Source: Alteribacillus sp041949975
GTDB taxonomy: Bacteria; Bacillota; Bacilli; Bacillales; Marinococcaceae
NCBI RefSeq assembly: GCF_041949975.1
Contig: NZ_JBHFQG010000045.1
Span: forward strand, 1 to 23,222
DNA: 23,222 bases
Direction: 5' to 3'
Both the position numbers and the translations under genes were made by a program. The first letter of the stretch is position 1. Every line of letters starts with the position of its first letter. The notes below the pieces were generated by a model, which saw only the letters and a list, made by a program, of their open reading frames with translations, was not told the DNA's origin and ran no database searches. Of this stretch, positions 8,462-16,313 are shown one piece after another.

Positions 8462-9619
8462 ATGAGAATGCTTCATACAGCGGATTGGCATTTAGGAAGA
8501 ACGCTCGAAGGACGAAGCAGGCTGCCTGAACATATCGCGTTTTTTGAGGAACTTGAAACCATTATAAAAGATGAGAAGATAGATGTGTTGTTAATGGCAG
8601 GAGATGTGTTTGATTCGGTGAACCCTCCTGCTGCAGCCGAAGAGTTATTTTATGATACGATAGCAAGCTTAAGTAAAAAGTATAATATACCCATTATTAT
8701 TATTGCAGGAAATCATGACCATCCTGAAAGATTGGCAGCAGCACGAAAAATGGCTAGAAATCAGGGAATATATATTTTGGGTTATCCAGGGAAAGAGTCT
8801 TTAACGGTTCCAGTAAAAGAAGAAGTTCTCCAAATAGGGGCGCTTCCCTATCCTTCTGAATCACGAATGCAAGCTGTATTTACGAGGTCAAGTGAAGAGC
8901 AGTCTTTACGTAACGCCTATAACGATCAAATTAAAAACATATTTAAGCAGCTGACACATTCGTTTAAGAAAGAACATGTTTGTATCGCAATGAGCCATAT
9001 TTTCGTAGCAGGCGGAGCTTCAAGCGACTCAGAAAGGCCGATAGAAGTGGGGGGGGCTTATACCGTCTCCCCTTATTCTTTACCTGACAATGTCCAATAT
9101 ACGGCTTTAGGCCATCTGCACCGTCCGCAAAATATTCATCAAGCGAAGGGGATGGCAAGGTATAGTGGTTCACCTTTAGCTTTCAGCTTTTCTGAAACAG
9201 GTTATTCTAAATCAGTAACCATTGTTGATATAAAAGCTCAGCATACTCCGAGCATAAAAGAAATTCCTTTATCCTGTGGAAAGCCTTTAGTGAAGTGGGA
9301 AGCTAAAAATGGAATAGAAGAAGTTCACCAGTGGATCAATGAAAAGAAGGATTACAATGCATGGGTTGAACTGAACCTGCATATTACCGAAACACCTTCT
9401 ATGGAGGAGATACATCATCTGCGCAAGGCCCACGAAGGGATTGTGAACATTTATCCGGTTTTCCCGGATATGGACAATGATATTGCTTTAGAAAAAAGAA
9501 AGGAACTTCCTATAGATGAGTTATTTAAAAAATTTTATGAAAGACAAACAGGCGGAGCAATGGCTGATGAAAAACTAGTTCAATTGTTTATGGAACTGGC
9601 TGAAGGAGAAGGTGGATAA
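8462..9619 (+). CDS. sbcD: Nuclease SbcD (Mre11-type) of the SbcCD complex
   Basis: SbcD is the manganese-dependent phosphoesterase of SbcCD, which opens hairpins and trims blocked DNA ends. The product is 385 residues, as usual. Metal-binding motifs are complete: HTADWHLG (D8, H10), AGDVFD (D48), GNHDH (N84, H85), SHIFVAGG, and GHLH (H218, H220). The C-terminal cap region is divergent, as in the family. The ribosome binding site AGGAGAGG overlaps the addA stop codon. The next gene, sbcC, starts 3 bases after the stop, so all four genes appear to form one operon. Confidence 0.96.
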   Translation: MRMLHTADWHLGRTLEGRSRLPEHIAFFEELETIIKDEKIDVLLMAGDVFDSVNPPAAAEELFYDTIASLSKKYNIPIIIIAGNHDHPERLAAARKMARNQGIYILGYPGKESLTVPVKEEVLQIGALPYPSESRMQAVFTRSSEEQSLRNAYNDQIKNIFKQLTHSFKKEHVCIAMSHIFVAGGASSDSERPIEVGGAYTVSPYSLPDNVQYTALGHLHRPQNIHQAKGMARYSGSPLAFSFSETGYSKSVTIVDIKAQHTPSIKEIPLSCGKPLVKWEAKNGIEEVHQWINEKKDYNAWVELNLHITETPSMEEIHHLRKAHEGIVNIYPVFPDMDNDIALEKRKELPIDELFKKFYERQTGGAMADEKLVQLFMELAEGEGG

Positions 9620-9622
9620 GGA

Positions 9623-12600
9623 ATGCGCCCTGTTGAAATTACTATTAAAGGATTGCACAGTTTTAGGGAAAAACAAACAGTAGACTTCTCTTCCTTATGT
9701 GAAGGAGGAGTGTTTGGTATTTTTGGTCCGACAGGCAGCGGAAAATCGTCATTATTAGATGCGATGACGTTAGCTTTATATGGAAAAGTGGAACGGGCCT
9801 TGAATAATACACAAGGTATTATTAATCAAGCAGAAAATTCGTTATCGGTTTCTTTTACCTTTGAGCTTGGCCATAAAGGGAATTCTTCTACATACTTGGT
9901 AGAGCGAAAGTTTATACGCACTAATGAATTTAATGTAAAAACTTCCGTCTGCCGCTTGCTTGATATTACAAAAGAACCTTCTGTTATAGCTGATAAAACA
10001 AACGATGTGAACAAACAAATTGAAAGCATGCTTGGGCTCGCTATTGAAGATTTTACAAGAGCCGTAGTGCTTCCTCAGGGGAAGTTTTCAGAGTTTCTTA
10101 AGCTTCGCGGCAACGAAAGAAGAAAGATGCTGCAGCGCTTATTCCATTTAGAAAAATATGGAGATGAACTTATAAAAAAAATAAAGTCACAGCTTCAGCA
10201 CGTTATGCATGAAAAGGAAAAAGCCGAAGCAGAGCAGCTAGGGCTTGGAGAAGCTTCTAAAGAAGCAATCAAGAAAGCTGAGGAACAATTTCATTATTGG
10301 GAGAAAGAGCTTAAAAAAACGCTGATTACAAAAGAGCAGACAGAAGAAAAATGGGAAGAAATCAAACAATTAAGGGCTTGGCAAAATGAATTAGAGAAAG
10401 CAGAACAACACCTTAAAGATCTAGAAAAGCAAAAAGATCAAATAGAAACGTTTAAAAATTATATAGAGGAATCAAGTGAAGCAGAGTCGCTTTTTCCATT
10501 TGCCGAGGCCTGTCTCCTAGCGGAAAATGAATACAATAAATGGTCGAAGAGAGCTAAAGAAGCAGCAGATGCATTTGCGGATTTAACCGCTAAAAAAGAA
10601 GACATGGATTCTAAATGGGAGCATTTTCAAACAGAAAAGGTTAAAAAGGACAAGGAACTTGCTTCCTTTCAGCAATCGATCGATAAAGCAGAAGAAGTAG
10701 AAAAAGAAATTGCACAAATTACGAAAGAGAAGCATGATGCAGACACTAATTTACAATCCCTGACCAAAGAACTCGAAACGCAACAAAAAGAAGCAGATAA
10801 AATTAATGCAAACTTAATTAAATACACGGAGGCAGTCAATAAACTTCAGGAACAACAGACGGAATTATTTATAAGTTGGGAAGAAAAGAATAAAGTCTTC
10901 AAAGCAGCAACGGAAAAGCAGCATATTCAACATATTCACGAAAACTTAGAAAGCTTAAAAAAAGAAGAGCTTCAAAGAAAAAAACAAACAGATAAAGCGT
11001 ATGATGAAAAAGTAAAAGCAGAACATCACCTTCATAAGTCACAAGAAACATTAAACACCAGATTTTCTCAAGTTTTATATTGGTACAACAAAACTGCTGA
11101 AGACAAAGGCTGGATAGAGGAATATATTTATAATCTGCAAAAGTATTTAAAAGAACAAACAGATAAAGAAAATGAATTAAAAGTCAGGGAAATGACTTCT
11201 CATCTTGTTTCTCAATTGAAAGATGGTGAGCCATGTCCGGTATGCGGATCTTTTGATCATCCGAAACCAGCAGTTCTACAAGGGACTGTTGAAAATACAA
11301 AAGAACGTTTCAGGGAACGAGAAAAAGTTGAAAAGTGGATCAGCACTCTGCAACACTATCAATTAACTATGAATCAGCGTGAATGGAAATTACAGCAGCT
11401 GTCCTCATCAATAATAGGTAATATACAGGAAGAAACAGGAGCTTCTCTTGCACAAGAAGAGGAAGAAAATAAAATAACTTTTAATAAAGATAAGGAATGG
11501 GATAAAAAGTTACAGCGAAAGCTTGCTCAGTGGGATAGAGAAGAGGAAACCCTATCTCATCTGCAAAAGAGTATAGAAAATGAATTAAACCGATTTCTTG
11601 AAGCGAAAGAAAAAAAGAAGCAGCAGGAGTTTGAATATAAGAGTGAAAGTAAGATATACAAAGAGTCGGTAGATAAAAGGATCGCTGTAGAAAATGAATG
11701 GAATAAAGCCCTGCAATTATGGGAAGAAAATTATCCTTTTTATTCTTTCAAAGTATTAGATGAAAGATATGAAACCTTTCAACGCAACGAAGAAAAATTA
11801 GATCATTTGCAAAATAGGATAGAAGACGGCAAAAAGTATATTGAAAAATTACAAGCTGCCTATAATGATCTGTTAAACAAAACACATGCTTTAGAAGTTA
11901 AACAGACACAAGCTAAAACACAAGTGGAGCAATTGTGTTCTTTTATTAAAGATAAAAAAACACAGTTAGAAGCAATATTACAAGGCAGGGACTTAAAGTC
12001 GCTGAACAAATTTGTAAATAATGAAACAGAGAATTGGGAGAATGAAGAAGAAAAATTTAAAACTGGACTAGAAAAATTACGAACAGAAAAATATCAAAAA
12101 GAGCGAGAGAAAGCAATTGCTGACCATTCTTACAAAGAGTCGGTTACACGTTTAAAAAAATCACAAATGGATTGGGATAAAAAAACAGAAAGCAGCAAGA
12201 AGCAGTTATCGCCTTCAGAGGTAAAGCAGCGGATATTAAATGAAGAACAAAAGGAATTCTATCTAAAAGAAATTGATAAATTTGAACAAGAAAAAGAAAA
12301 ATGGAAAAGAACGAAGCAAGAACTTTTACACAAATTATCTAATCGTTATATCACCGATTCAGAGTGGGAAAACTGGAAACAAACTTGGTACGCTATAAAT
12401 ACGCAATTAGATGAAATAAGAGAAAATAGAGGTGCTGCTTTTAAAAGCCTAGAAGAAATAAAACAGAAACACGAACGATATCAAGAACTTGAACAGAAAA
12501 GAAAAAAATGGCAAGAAAAAGAAAATTATTATAAACAATTAGATGCTGTGTTTCGCGGCAAAGGATTTGTAGAATTTTTAGCCGAAGAGCAGTTAAACCA

Positions 12601-13030
12601 GGTAAGCCGTCTGGCTTCAGAACGTTTGCATAGTTTAACAAATGGACGTTACGCTATTGAAGTTGATTCGAATGGCGGCTTTATTATAAGAGATGATGCA
12701 AACGGAGGAATAAAAAGGCCGGTTAGCACATTGTCAGGAGGAGAAACCTTTTTAACAAGCCTTGCTTTGGCTTTAGCATTATCAGCTTCTATTCAATTAA
12801 AAGGTCAATATCCTTTAGAATTTTTCTTTTTGGATGAGGGATTTGGTACACTGGATCAAGAGTTACTGGAAACAGTAATGAATGCTTTGGAAAAATTACA
12901 AACGAATTATTTATCTGTTGGTATTATTAGCCATGTCCCACAACTACAGGAAAGACTTCCAAGAAAGTTATTTGTAAAGCCGGCAGAGCCAGGAGGAGCC
13001 GGCAGCAGGGTATACATGAAAGGAATGTAA
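9623..13030 (+). CDS. sbcC: ATPase SbcC (Rad50-type) of the SbcCD complex
   Basis: SbcC is the SMC-like ATPase that clamps DNA and gates SbcD. The product is 1135 residues, the normal size. Walker A GPTGSGKS spans residues 35-42. Two long charged coiled coils (very rich in Lys and Glu) flank the zinc hook CPVC at C538-C541, near the middle as expected. The ABC signature LSGGE is at 1037-1041 and Walker B FFFLDEGFG has D1071 and E1072. The start is 3 bases after the sbcD stop, with GGTGG in the sbcD end as a weak ribosome binding site, so translational coupling is likely. The gene ends about 60 bases before a bidirectional terminator. Confidence 0.97.
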   Translation: MRPVEITIKGLHSFREKQTVDFSSLCEGGVFGIFGPTGSGKSSLLDAMTLALYGKVERALNNTQGIINQAENSLSVSFTFELGHKGNSSTYLVERKFIRTNEFNVKTSVCRLLDITKEPSVIADKTNDVNKQIESMLGLAIEDFTRAVVLPQGKFSEFLKLRGNERRKMLQRLFHLEKYGDELIKKIKSQLQHVMHEKEKAEAEQLGLGEASKEAIKKAEEQFHYWEKELKKTLITKEQTEEKWEEIKQLRAWQNELEKAEQHLKDLEKQKDQIETFKNYIEESSEAESLFPFAEACLLAENEYNKWSKRAKEAADAFADLTAKKEDMDSKWEHFQTEKVKKDKELASFQQSIDKAEEVEKEIAQITKEKHDADTNLQSLTKELETQQKEADKINANLIKYTEAVNKLQEQQTELFISWEEKNKVFKAATEKQHIQHIHENLESLKKEELQRKKQTDKAYDEKVKAEHHLHKSQETLNTRFSQVLYWYNKTAEDKGWIEEYIYNLQKYLKEQTDKENELKVREMTSHLVSQLKDGEPCPVCGSFDHPKPAVLQGTVENTKERFREREKVEKWISTLQHYQLTMNQREWKLQQLSSSIIGNIQEETGASLAQEEEENKITFNKDKEWDKKLQRKLAQWDREEETLSHLQKSIENELNRFLEAKEKKKQQEFEYKSESKIYKESVDKRIAVENEWNKALQLWEENYPFYSFKVLDERYETFQRNEEKLDHLQNRIEDGKKYIEKLQAAYNDLLNKTHALEVKQTQAKTQVEQLCSFIKDKKTQLEAILQGRDLKSLNKFVNNETENWENEEEKFKTGLEKLRTEKYQKEREKAIADHSYKESVTRLKKSQMDWDKKTESSKKQLSPSEVKQRILNEEQKEFYLKEIDKFEQEKEKWKRTKQELLHKLSNRYITDSEWENWKQTWYAINTQLDEIRENRGAAFKSLEEIKQKHERYQELEQKRKKWQEKENYYKQLDAVFRGKGFVEFLAEEQLNQVSRLASERLHSLTNGRYAIEVDSNGGFIIRDDANGGIKRPVSTLSGGETFLTSLALALALSASIQLKGQYPLEFFFLDEGFGTLDQELLETVMNALEKLQTNYLSVGIISHVPQLQERLPRKLFVKPAEPGGAGSRVYMKGM

Positions 13031-13091
13031 GAAATTTAGATATAAAGAAGAAAGTTTCAAATAATAATGTTATGTAAACTGTATACTAATA

Positions 13092-13132
13092 AAAAAAACA
13101 AGCCCCCTGTCTCTCATGGGGGCTTGTTTTTT
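13092..13132. terminator. Bidirectional terminator between sbcC and pgsA
   Basis: AACAAGCCCCC pairs with GGGGGCTTGTT across the loop TGTCTCTCAT, with A-runs before and T-runs after. The complementarity extends through ACTAAT/ATTAGT if two unpaired A bases are allowed. It closes both the addBA-sbcDC operon and, from the other side, pgsBCA, whose last stop codon lies at 13134-13136 in the outer stem. Confidence 0.9.
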
Positions 13133-13133
13133 A

Positions 13134-14306
13134 TTAGTTATTATTTAAAACATGAGAATGGTCAGCTGAAATAATTAAACGCTCGTCATTTTCGATAATA
13201 TTTTCTTTTGCTTTTGTATCTTTAGTCAGCTGTCTAAAAATTCTTTTCTTATGAACGCTCTCCGTTAATCCTTGAACTGGACGGGGCTGCGCTTCAAAAA
13301 CTCGGAAAGGAAGCATTTCTAACATCGCAGTTCCATCTTCTTTTAATTTATAATTAGCTATGACACTATCTCTAGTTCTTGTCCATCCTTGATCAAAAAT
13401 AAAATTACCAAGAGAATACATAATAATAGTATCATTATAGACATCGACTGATTGGAGAACATGCGGATGGTGTCCGATTATGATGTCTGCACCTGCATCT
13501 GCAATAGCACGTGAAAGTTCTGTTTGACGGGTAGTAGGGGAGCTGTCATATTCTTGCCCGCTGTGTAAATGAACTAATACTAAATCTGCATTTTCCTTAG
13601 CATCCTGGATAACTGGTATAAAATCATCAGGATCTGATGTTAGGATTCCAGGTGAATTAGGCCCACCACTTTCCATCTCAGCGTAAGTGATATCATTTAT
13701 TCCTATAGTAGCCACATCGAGGCCATTATAATTTTCAATTGGATAATTAGTTTTTATTTCTCTTTCGTTTACACCAGCTCCTGTTGAAGCAATGGAAGTG
13801 TTATTAAATGCATCAAGCGTAGCTTCTAATCCGTCTCCTTTATAATCCATCATATGATTATTGGCGAGGTTAACAGTAGAAAAATTCAATTGTTCTAAAG
13901 CTCCTAATGACCTTTCCTTAGAAGATAAATGAATCGTTTTATTAGCTTTTTCAAACTCATCTTCCTTATTAATAATAGGATGTTCAAAATTACCTGTAGT
14001 GTAATCACTAGAACTAAATATATTTTCTGCATAAGAGAAGAGGAAAGAGTAGCCATGACGTTTGGTTATTTCTTCGACATGCCGTCCCATCATGATATCA
14101 CCCACCATAGAAGCAGAAAATACAGTGTTATTTTCTTCAGCACCAGTGCTTTCTTCTACCGCTTCCGGCTCAGACCACCGAATGAGTGTTATTAATAATA
14201 TGCATACTAATAAAGCTATCCAAGCTTGATGAAATCCTTTTTTCTTTTCTCTTTTAGTGATTGCTAAAATCTTTTCTTTAAAAGTTAAGTCTTTATGTTT
14301 CGTCAT
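13134..14306 (-). CDS. pgsA: Poly-gamma-glutamate synthase/export protein PgsA (CapA)
   Basis: PgsA (CapA) is the membrane-anchored, surface-exposed metallophosphoesterase-like member of the PGA synthase, needed for export and polymer elongation. The product is 390 residues. A basic cytoplasmic tail is followed by one membrane segment (about 28-44) and a PGA_cap domain: VGDIMMGRHVE (D70), GNFEHP, NLANNHMMDY, IIGHHPHVLQS and YSLGNFIFDQ. The ATG follows AGGGG, and the gap to pgsC is 10 bases. It is the last gene of pgsBCA on this strand; in Bacillus subtilis pgsE follows here, but in this window pgsE is elsewhere. Confidence 0.95.
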   Translation of the reverse strand: MTKHKDLTFKEKILAITKREKKKGFHQAWIALLVCILLITLIRWSEPEAVEESTGAEENNTVFSASMVGDIMMGRHVEEITKRHGYSFLFSYAENIFSSSDYTTGNFEHPIINKEDEFEKANKTIHLSSKERSLGALEQLNFSTVNLANNHMMDYKGDGLEATLDAFNNTSIASTGAGVNEREIKTNYPIENYNGLDVATIGINDITYAEMESGGPNSPGILTSDPDDFIPVIQDAKENADLVLVHLHSGQEYDSSPTTRQTELSRAIADAGADIIIGHHPHVLQSVDVYNDTIIMYSLGNFIFDQGWTRTRDSVIANYKLKEDGTAMLEMLPFRVFEAQPRPVQGLTESVHKKRIFRQLTKDTKAKENIIENDERLIISADHSHVLNNN

Positions 14307-14316
14307 ATGGAAACCC

Positions 14317-14766
14317 CTAAATTAAATAATATAACGTAATAATACCAAACGTAACGGCTGTAAGAACCAATGTACTAGTAAACGTTGGGATAACACCTTG
14401 TTTTTGCATTGTATTCGCTATAAGTCCTGGTACGATAACGCCTAATCCGCGAAACTCATATATTTCAAAGGGGAGTACGGGATAAAAATAATCAAACAGA
14501 AGTTTTAATACAATACCTGTACATAGCATAGCTGCAAATTTTCTTCTCCCGTAAAGCACCATAAATTTGGATAGGCCAAAGGTTACAATCAAATAGGTTA
14601 CCAAGCTTATGATAAAAATAGTTAATAGAAATACAGGCTGATCAAAAACGAGTGCCAAGTAGCCGGGAACAATTAATCCGGCAGGCATTATACCCGTTTT
14701 CTCAGCATAAATTAAACTAAGCACCACGCCTATAACTAAGGCGATATATAAATCTGTTCCAAACAA
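14317..14766 (-). CDS. pgsC: Poly-gamma-glutamate synthase membrane subunit PgsC (CapC)
   Basis: PgsC is the small polytopic partner of the PgsB ligase. The product is 149 residues, the same length I recall for Bacillus PgsC, with very similar segments (GTDLYIALVIGVVLSLIYAE, SKFMVLYGRRKFAAML, VPGLIANTMQKQGV). It is hydrophobic with about four to five membrane segments. It starts with TTG immediately after the pgsB stop. AGGAGG in the last pgsB codons sits 8 bases upstream, and the only nearby ATG is followed at once by a stop, so the TTG is well supported and coupled to pgsB. Confidence 0.95.
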   Translation of the reverse strand: MFGTDLYIALVIGVVLSLIYAEKTGIMPAGLIVPGYLALVFDQPVFLLTIFIISLVTYLIVTFGLSKFMVLYGRRKFAAMLCTGIVLKLLFDYFYPVLPFEIYEFRGLGVIVPGLIANTMQKQGVIPTFTSTLVLTAVTFGIITLYYLI

Positions 14767-15966
14767 TTACATTGCCTCCTCATCAACTTTGCTATCCATG
14801 ATATTAGGTGAAGATTGAAGAGCATTCATAAATGCTTCTCCGGCACCATGGATATTCCCTACTCCGAATATAGTAGAATGTTTTGCTTCATCTCTTACTC
14901 TGTTCAGCACAGCCTCGGGTTTTTTCCCTTCTAAATTAATGACTGTTTCAAAAGGAAGATTGCCTTTTTCGTACTCTGTTAAAACGTGCTGGACATTTTT
15001 ACCTATCAGTATCAATTTTTTTCCGTGAAGATGAGGAAGCACGTTTTCACTGAAGTCTATTGTGCGGTCCACTCTGTCTTCTCTGCAGTTCATGATGACG
15101 ATAGGATGCTGAGTTATAAATTCTGAAGTTTTAATCCTCTCCCATATGGAAAGAGTGGAATAAGCATCATTAGCAGCAAAGCCATTGATAAAATAAGAGG
15201 ATTTTTGGGCTCCATCTTTGAACTCAGTAATACGCAGAGCACCAGGGTCCGGATTAGCATTCAACATTCCTCTTAGAGCTGTTTCTTTATCAATATTTAA
15301 GCTTTCAGCCACAGCCAGAGCAATAGCTGCATTCTCCGGGAAGATCATATAATCAAATTTGTGAATAAAACCATCGGGCAGCTTAGCGGTGTCTGCACAG
15401 ATAACTTTTGTGTTGCGTTTTTTAGCTATATCATAAAAGTAAGAGTAAAAAGGACCATCTGTAGTTATCAATGTGCCATTATACGGAATGGTAGAAGTAA
15501 ATCCTTCAGCCACATGCTGAAGAGTAGGCCCCATAACATCCATATGGTCTTCATATACATTTAAAATGACACCGATATTTGCTTGCAGGAATTGATTCTG
15601 CAGGACTTCTTGATATTCTGGATTAATGGCCATACATTCACTTACAAATGCTTCTGCACCTTGAGAGGACACTTTTTGTAAAATCGTTTTTTGTTCCTTA
15701 ATGTTAGGACCTTCAGGTTTTCTTTCAATAGGTTCTTCTTGTCTTTTCCAATCAATCAGCCGTGCCGATGTACCGGTTGTTTTACCAAATGTTTTGTATC
15801 CTGCTTCTGTGAGAACGCCAGTGATTAAACGGGTAACAGTTGACTTTCCACGTATCCCATTGACATTCACTCGAATAGGAATGGTATTAATTTCTGCCTG
15901 GTGTTTTTGTTTTTCGCGATAGCCGATACAACATAAAATGGCGCATGCTGTTATTATGAGAAGCAT
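14767..15966 (-). CDS. pgsB: Poly-gamma-glutamate synthase ligase PgsB (CapB)
   Basis: PgsB is an ATP-dependent amide ligase of the Mur ligase superfamily that joins glutamates through the gamma-carboxyl. The product is 399 residues. A short N-terminal membrane segment (about 2-16) leads into the P-loop GIRGKST (residues 37-43), followed by KTTGTSAR, SECMAINPEYQE, NVYEDHMDVMG and NCREDRVDR. The ATG follows AGGAGG with a 7-base spacer. It is the first gene of pgsBCA. The intergenic region upstream holds several short palindromes and begins just after the terminator of the capD-pgsE unit, so pgsBCA probably has its own promoter. Confidence 0.96.
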   Translation of the reverse strand: MLLIITACAILCCIGYREKQKHQAEINTIPIRVNVNGIRGKSTVTRLITGVLTEAGYKTFGKTTGTSARLIDWKRQEEPIERKPEGPNIKEQKTILQKVSSQGAEAFVSECMAINPEYQEVLQNQFLQANIGVILNVYEDHMDVMGPTLQHVAEGFTSTIPYNGTLITTDGPFYSYFYDIAKKRNTKVICADTAKLPDGFIHKFDYMIFPENAAIALAVAESLNIDKETALRGMLNANPDPGALRITEFKDGAQKSSYFINGFAANDAYSTLSIWERIKTSEFITQHPIVIMNCREDRVDRTIDFSENVLPHLHGKKLILIGKNVQHVLTEYEKGNLPFETVINLEGKKPEAVLNRVRDEAKHSTIFGVGNIHGAGEAFMNALQSSPNIMDSKVDEEAM

Positions 15967-16074
15967 GGCTTGTCCTCCTACTTAGCATGTATTCTTAATA
16001 AAGACGTACGTTGTTGAAAGATATCGATATTTGTCGAATGCACTTTAAACGTACCTTACCTTAACTTACTGTGC
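15967..16074 (-). promoter_or_regulatory. Upstream control region of pgsBCA
   Basis: About 108 bases separate the capD-pgsE terminator from pgsB. On the minus strand they hold TTGCAC directly after the terminator T-run, an AAGGTAAGGTA direct repeat, the palindrome ATATCGATAT (16021-16030) and the palindrome ACGTACGT (16004-16011). A weak promoter candidate nearer the gene is TTCAAC with AGAATA, 17 bases apart. No single promoter is convincing, and the palindromes could be operators. Confidence 0.4.
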
Positions 16075-16115
16075 AAAAAAGGGGGCGTCCTTTAATCCCT
16101 ATTAAGACGGACGCC
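16075..16115 (-). terminator. Terminator closing the capD-pgsE unit
   Basis: On the minus strand GGCGTCC pairs with GGACGCC (plus 16084-16090 and 16109-16115). An inner TTAAT/ATTAA stem lies across a small bulge, and CCC then six T follow (plus A-run 16075-16080). It lies between pgsE and pgsB. Confidence 0.85.
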
Positions 16116-16137
16116 ATATCTGCTTAAAAGTTACATT

Positions 16138-16293
16138 TTAATCCGATAAAAAGCTTTCTTCTTCACTTTCAAAATATGAATCAATTGCTTCTGTTTCCTG
16201 CGGACTTAGGCCTTCGTCATGTTTAAAAAAATACATAAACAACACAAGTCCAAATAAAAATATATAAGGAAATAAAGTTTTTAATTTAATCAT
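16138..16293 (-). CDS. pgsE: Small PGA-synthesis membrane protein PgsE (CapE-like)
   Basis: The ORF encodes 51 residues: a hydrophobic N-terminus (about 7-23, LFPYIFLFGLVLFMYFF) and an acidic tail. The junction FKHDEGLSPQETEAID matches the pattern I recall in Bacillus subtilis PgsE (FK, two or three polar residues, L-S/T-x-QE, then ID), and the length fits (about 50-55). PgsE assists PGA production with PgsBCA. Here it is not after pgsA but 20 bases downstream of capD, before a terminator. The ribosome binding site is weak (GTGAG), so coupling to capD translation is plausible. Confidence 0.8.
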   Translation of the reverse strand: MIKLKTLFPYIFLFGLVLFMYFFKHDEGLSPQETEAIDSYFESEEESFLSD

Positions 16294-16313
16294 ATACAAC
16301 ACACTCACAATTA

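Noticed and set aside
9623..13030. Repetitive Lys/Glu-rich DNA inside sbcC as a possible repeat array
   Set aside because: It is explained by the long coiled coils of SbcC; no repeat unit is conserved.
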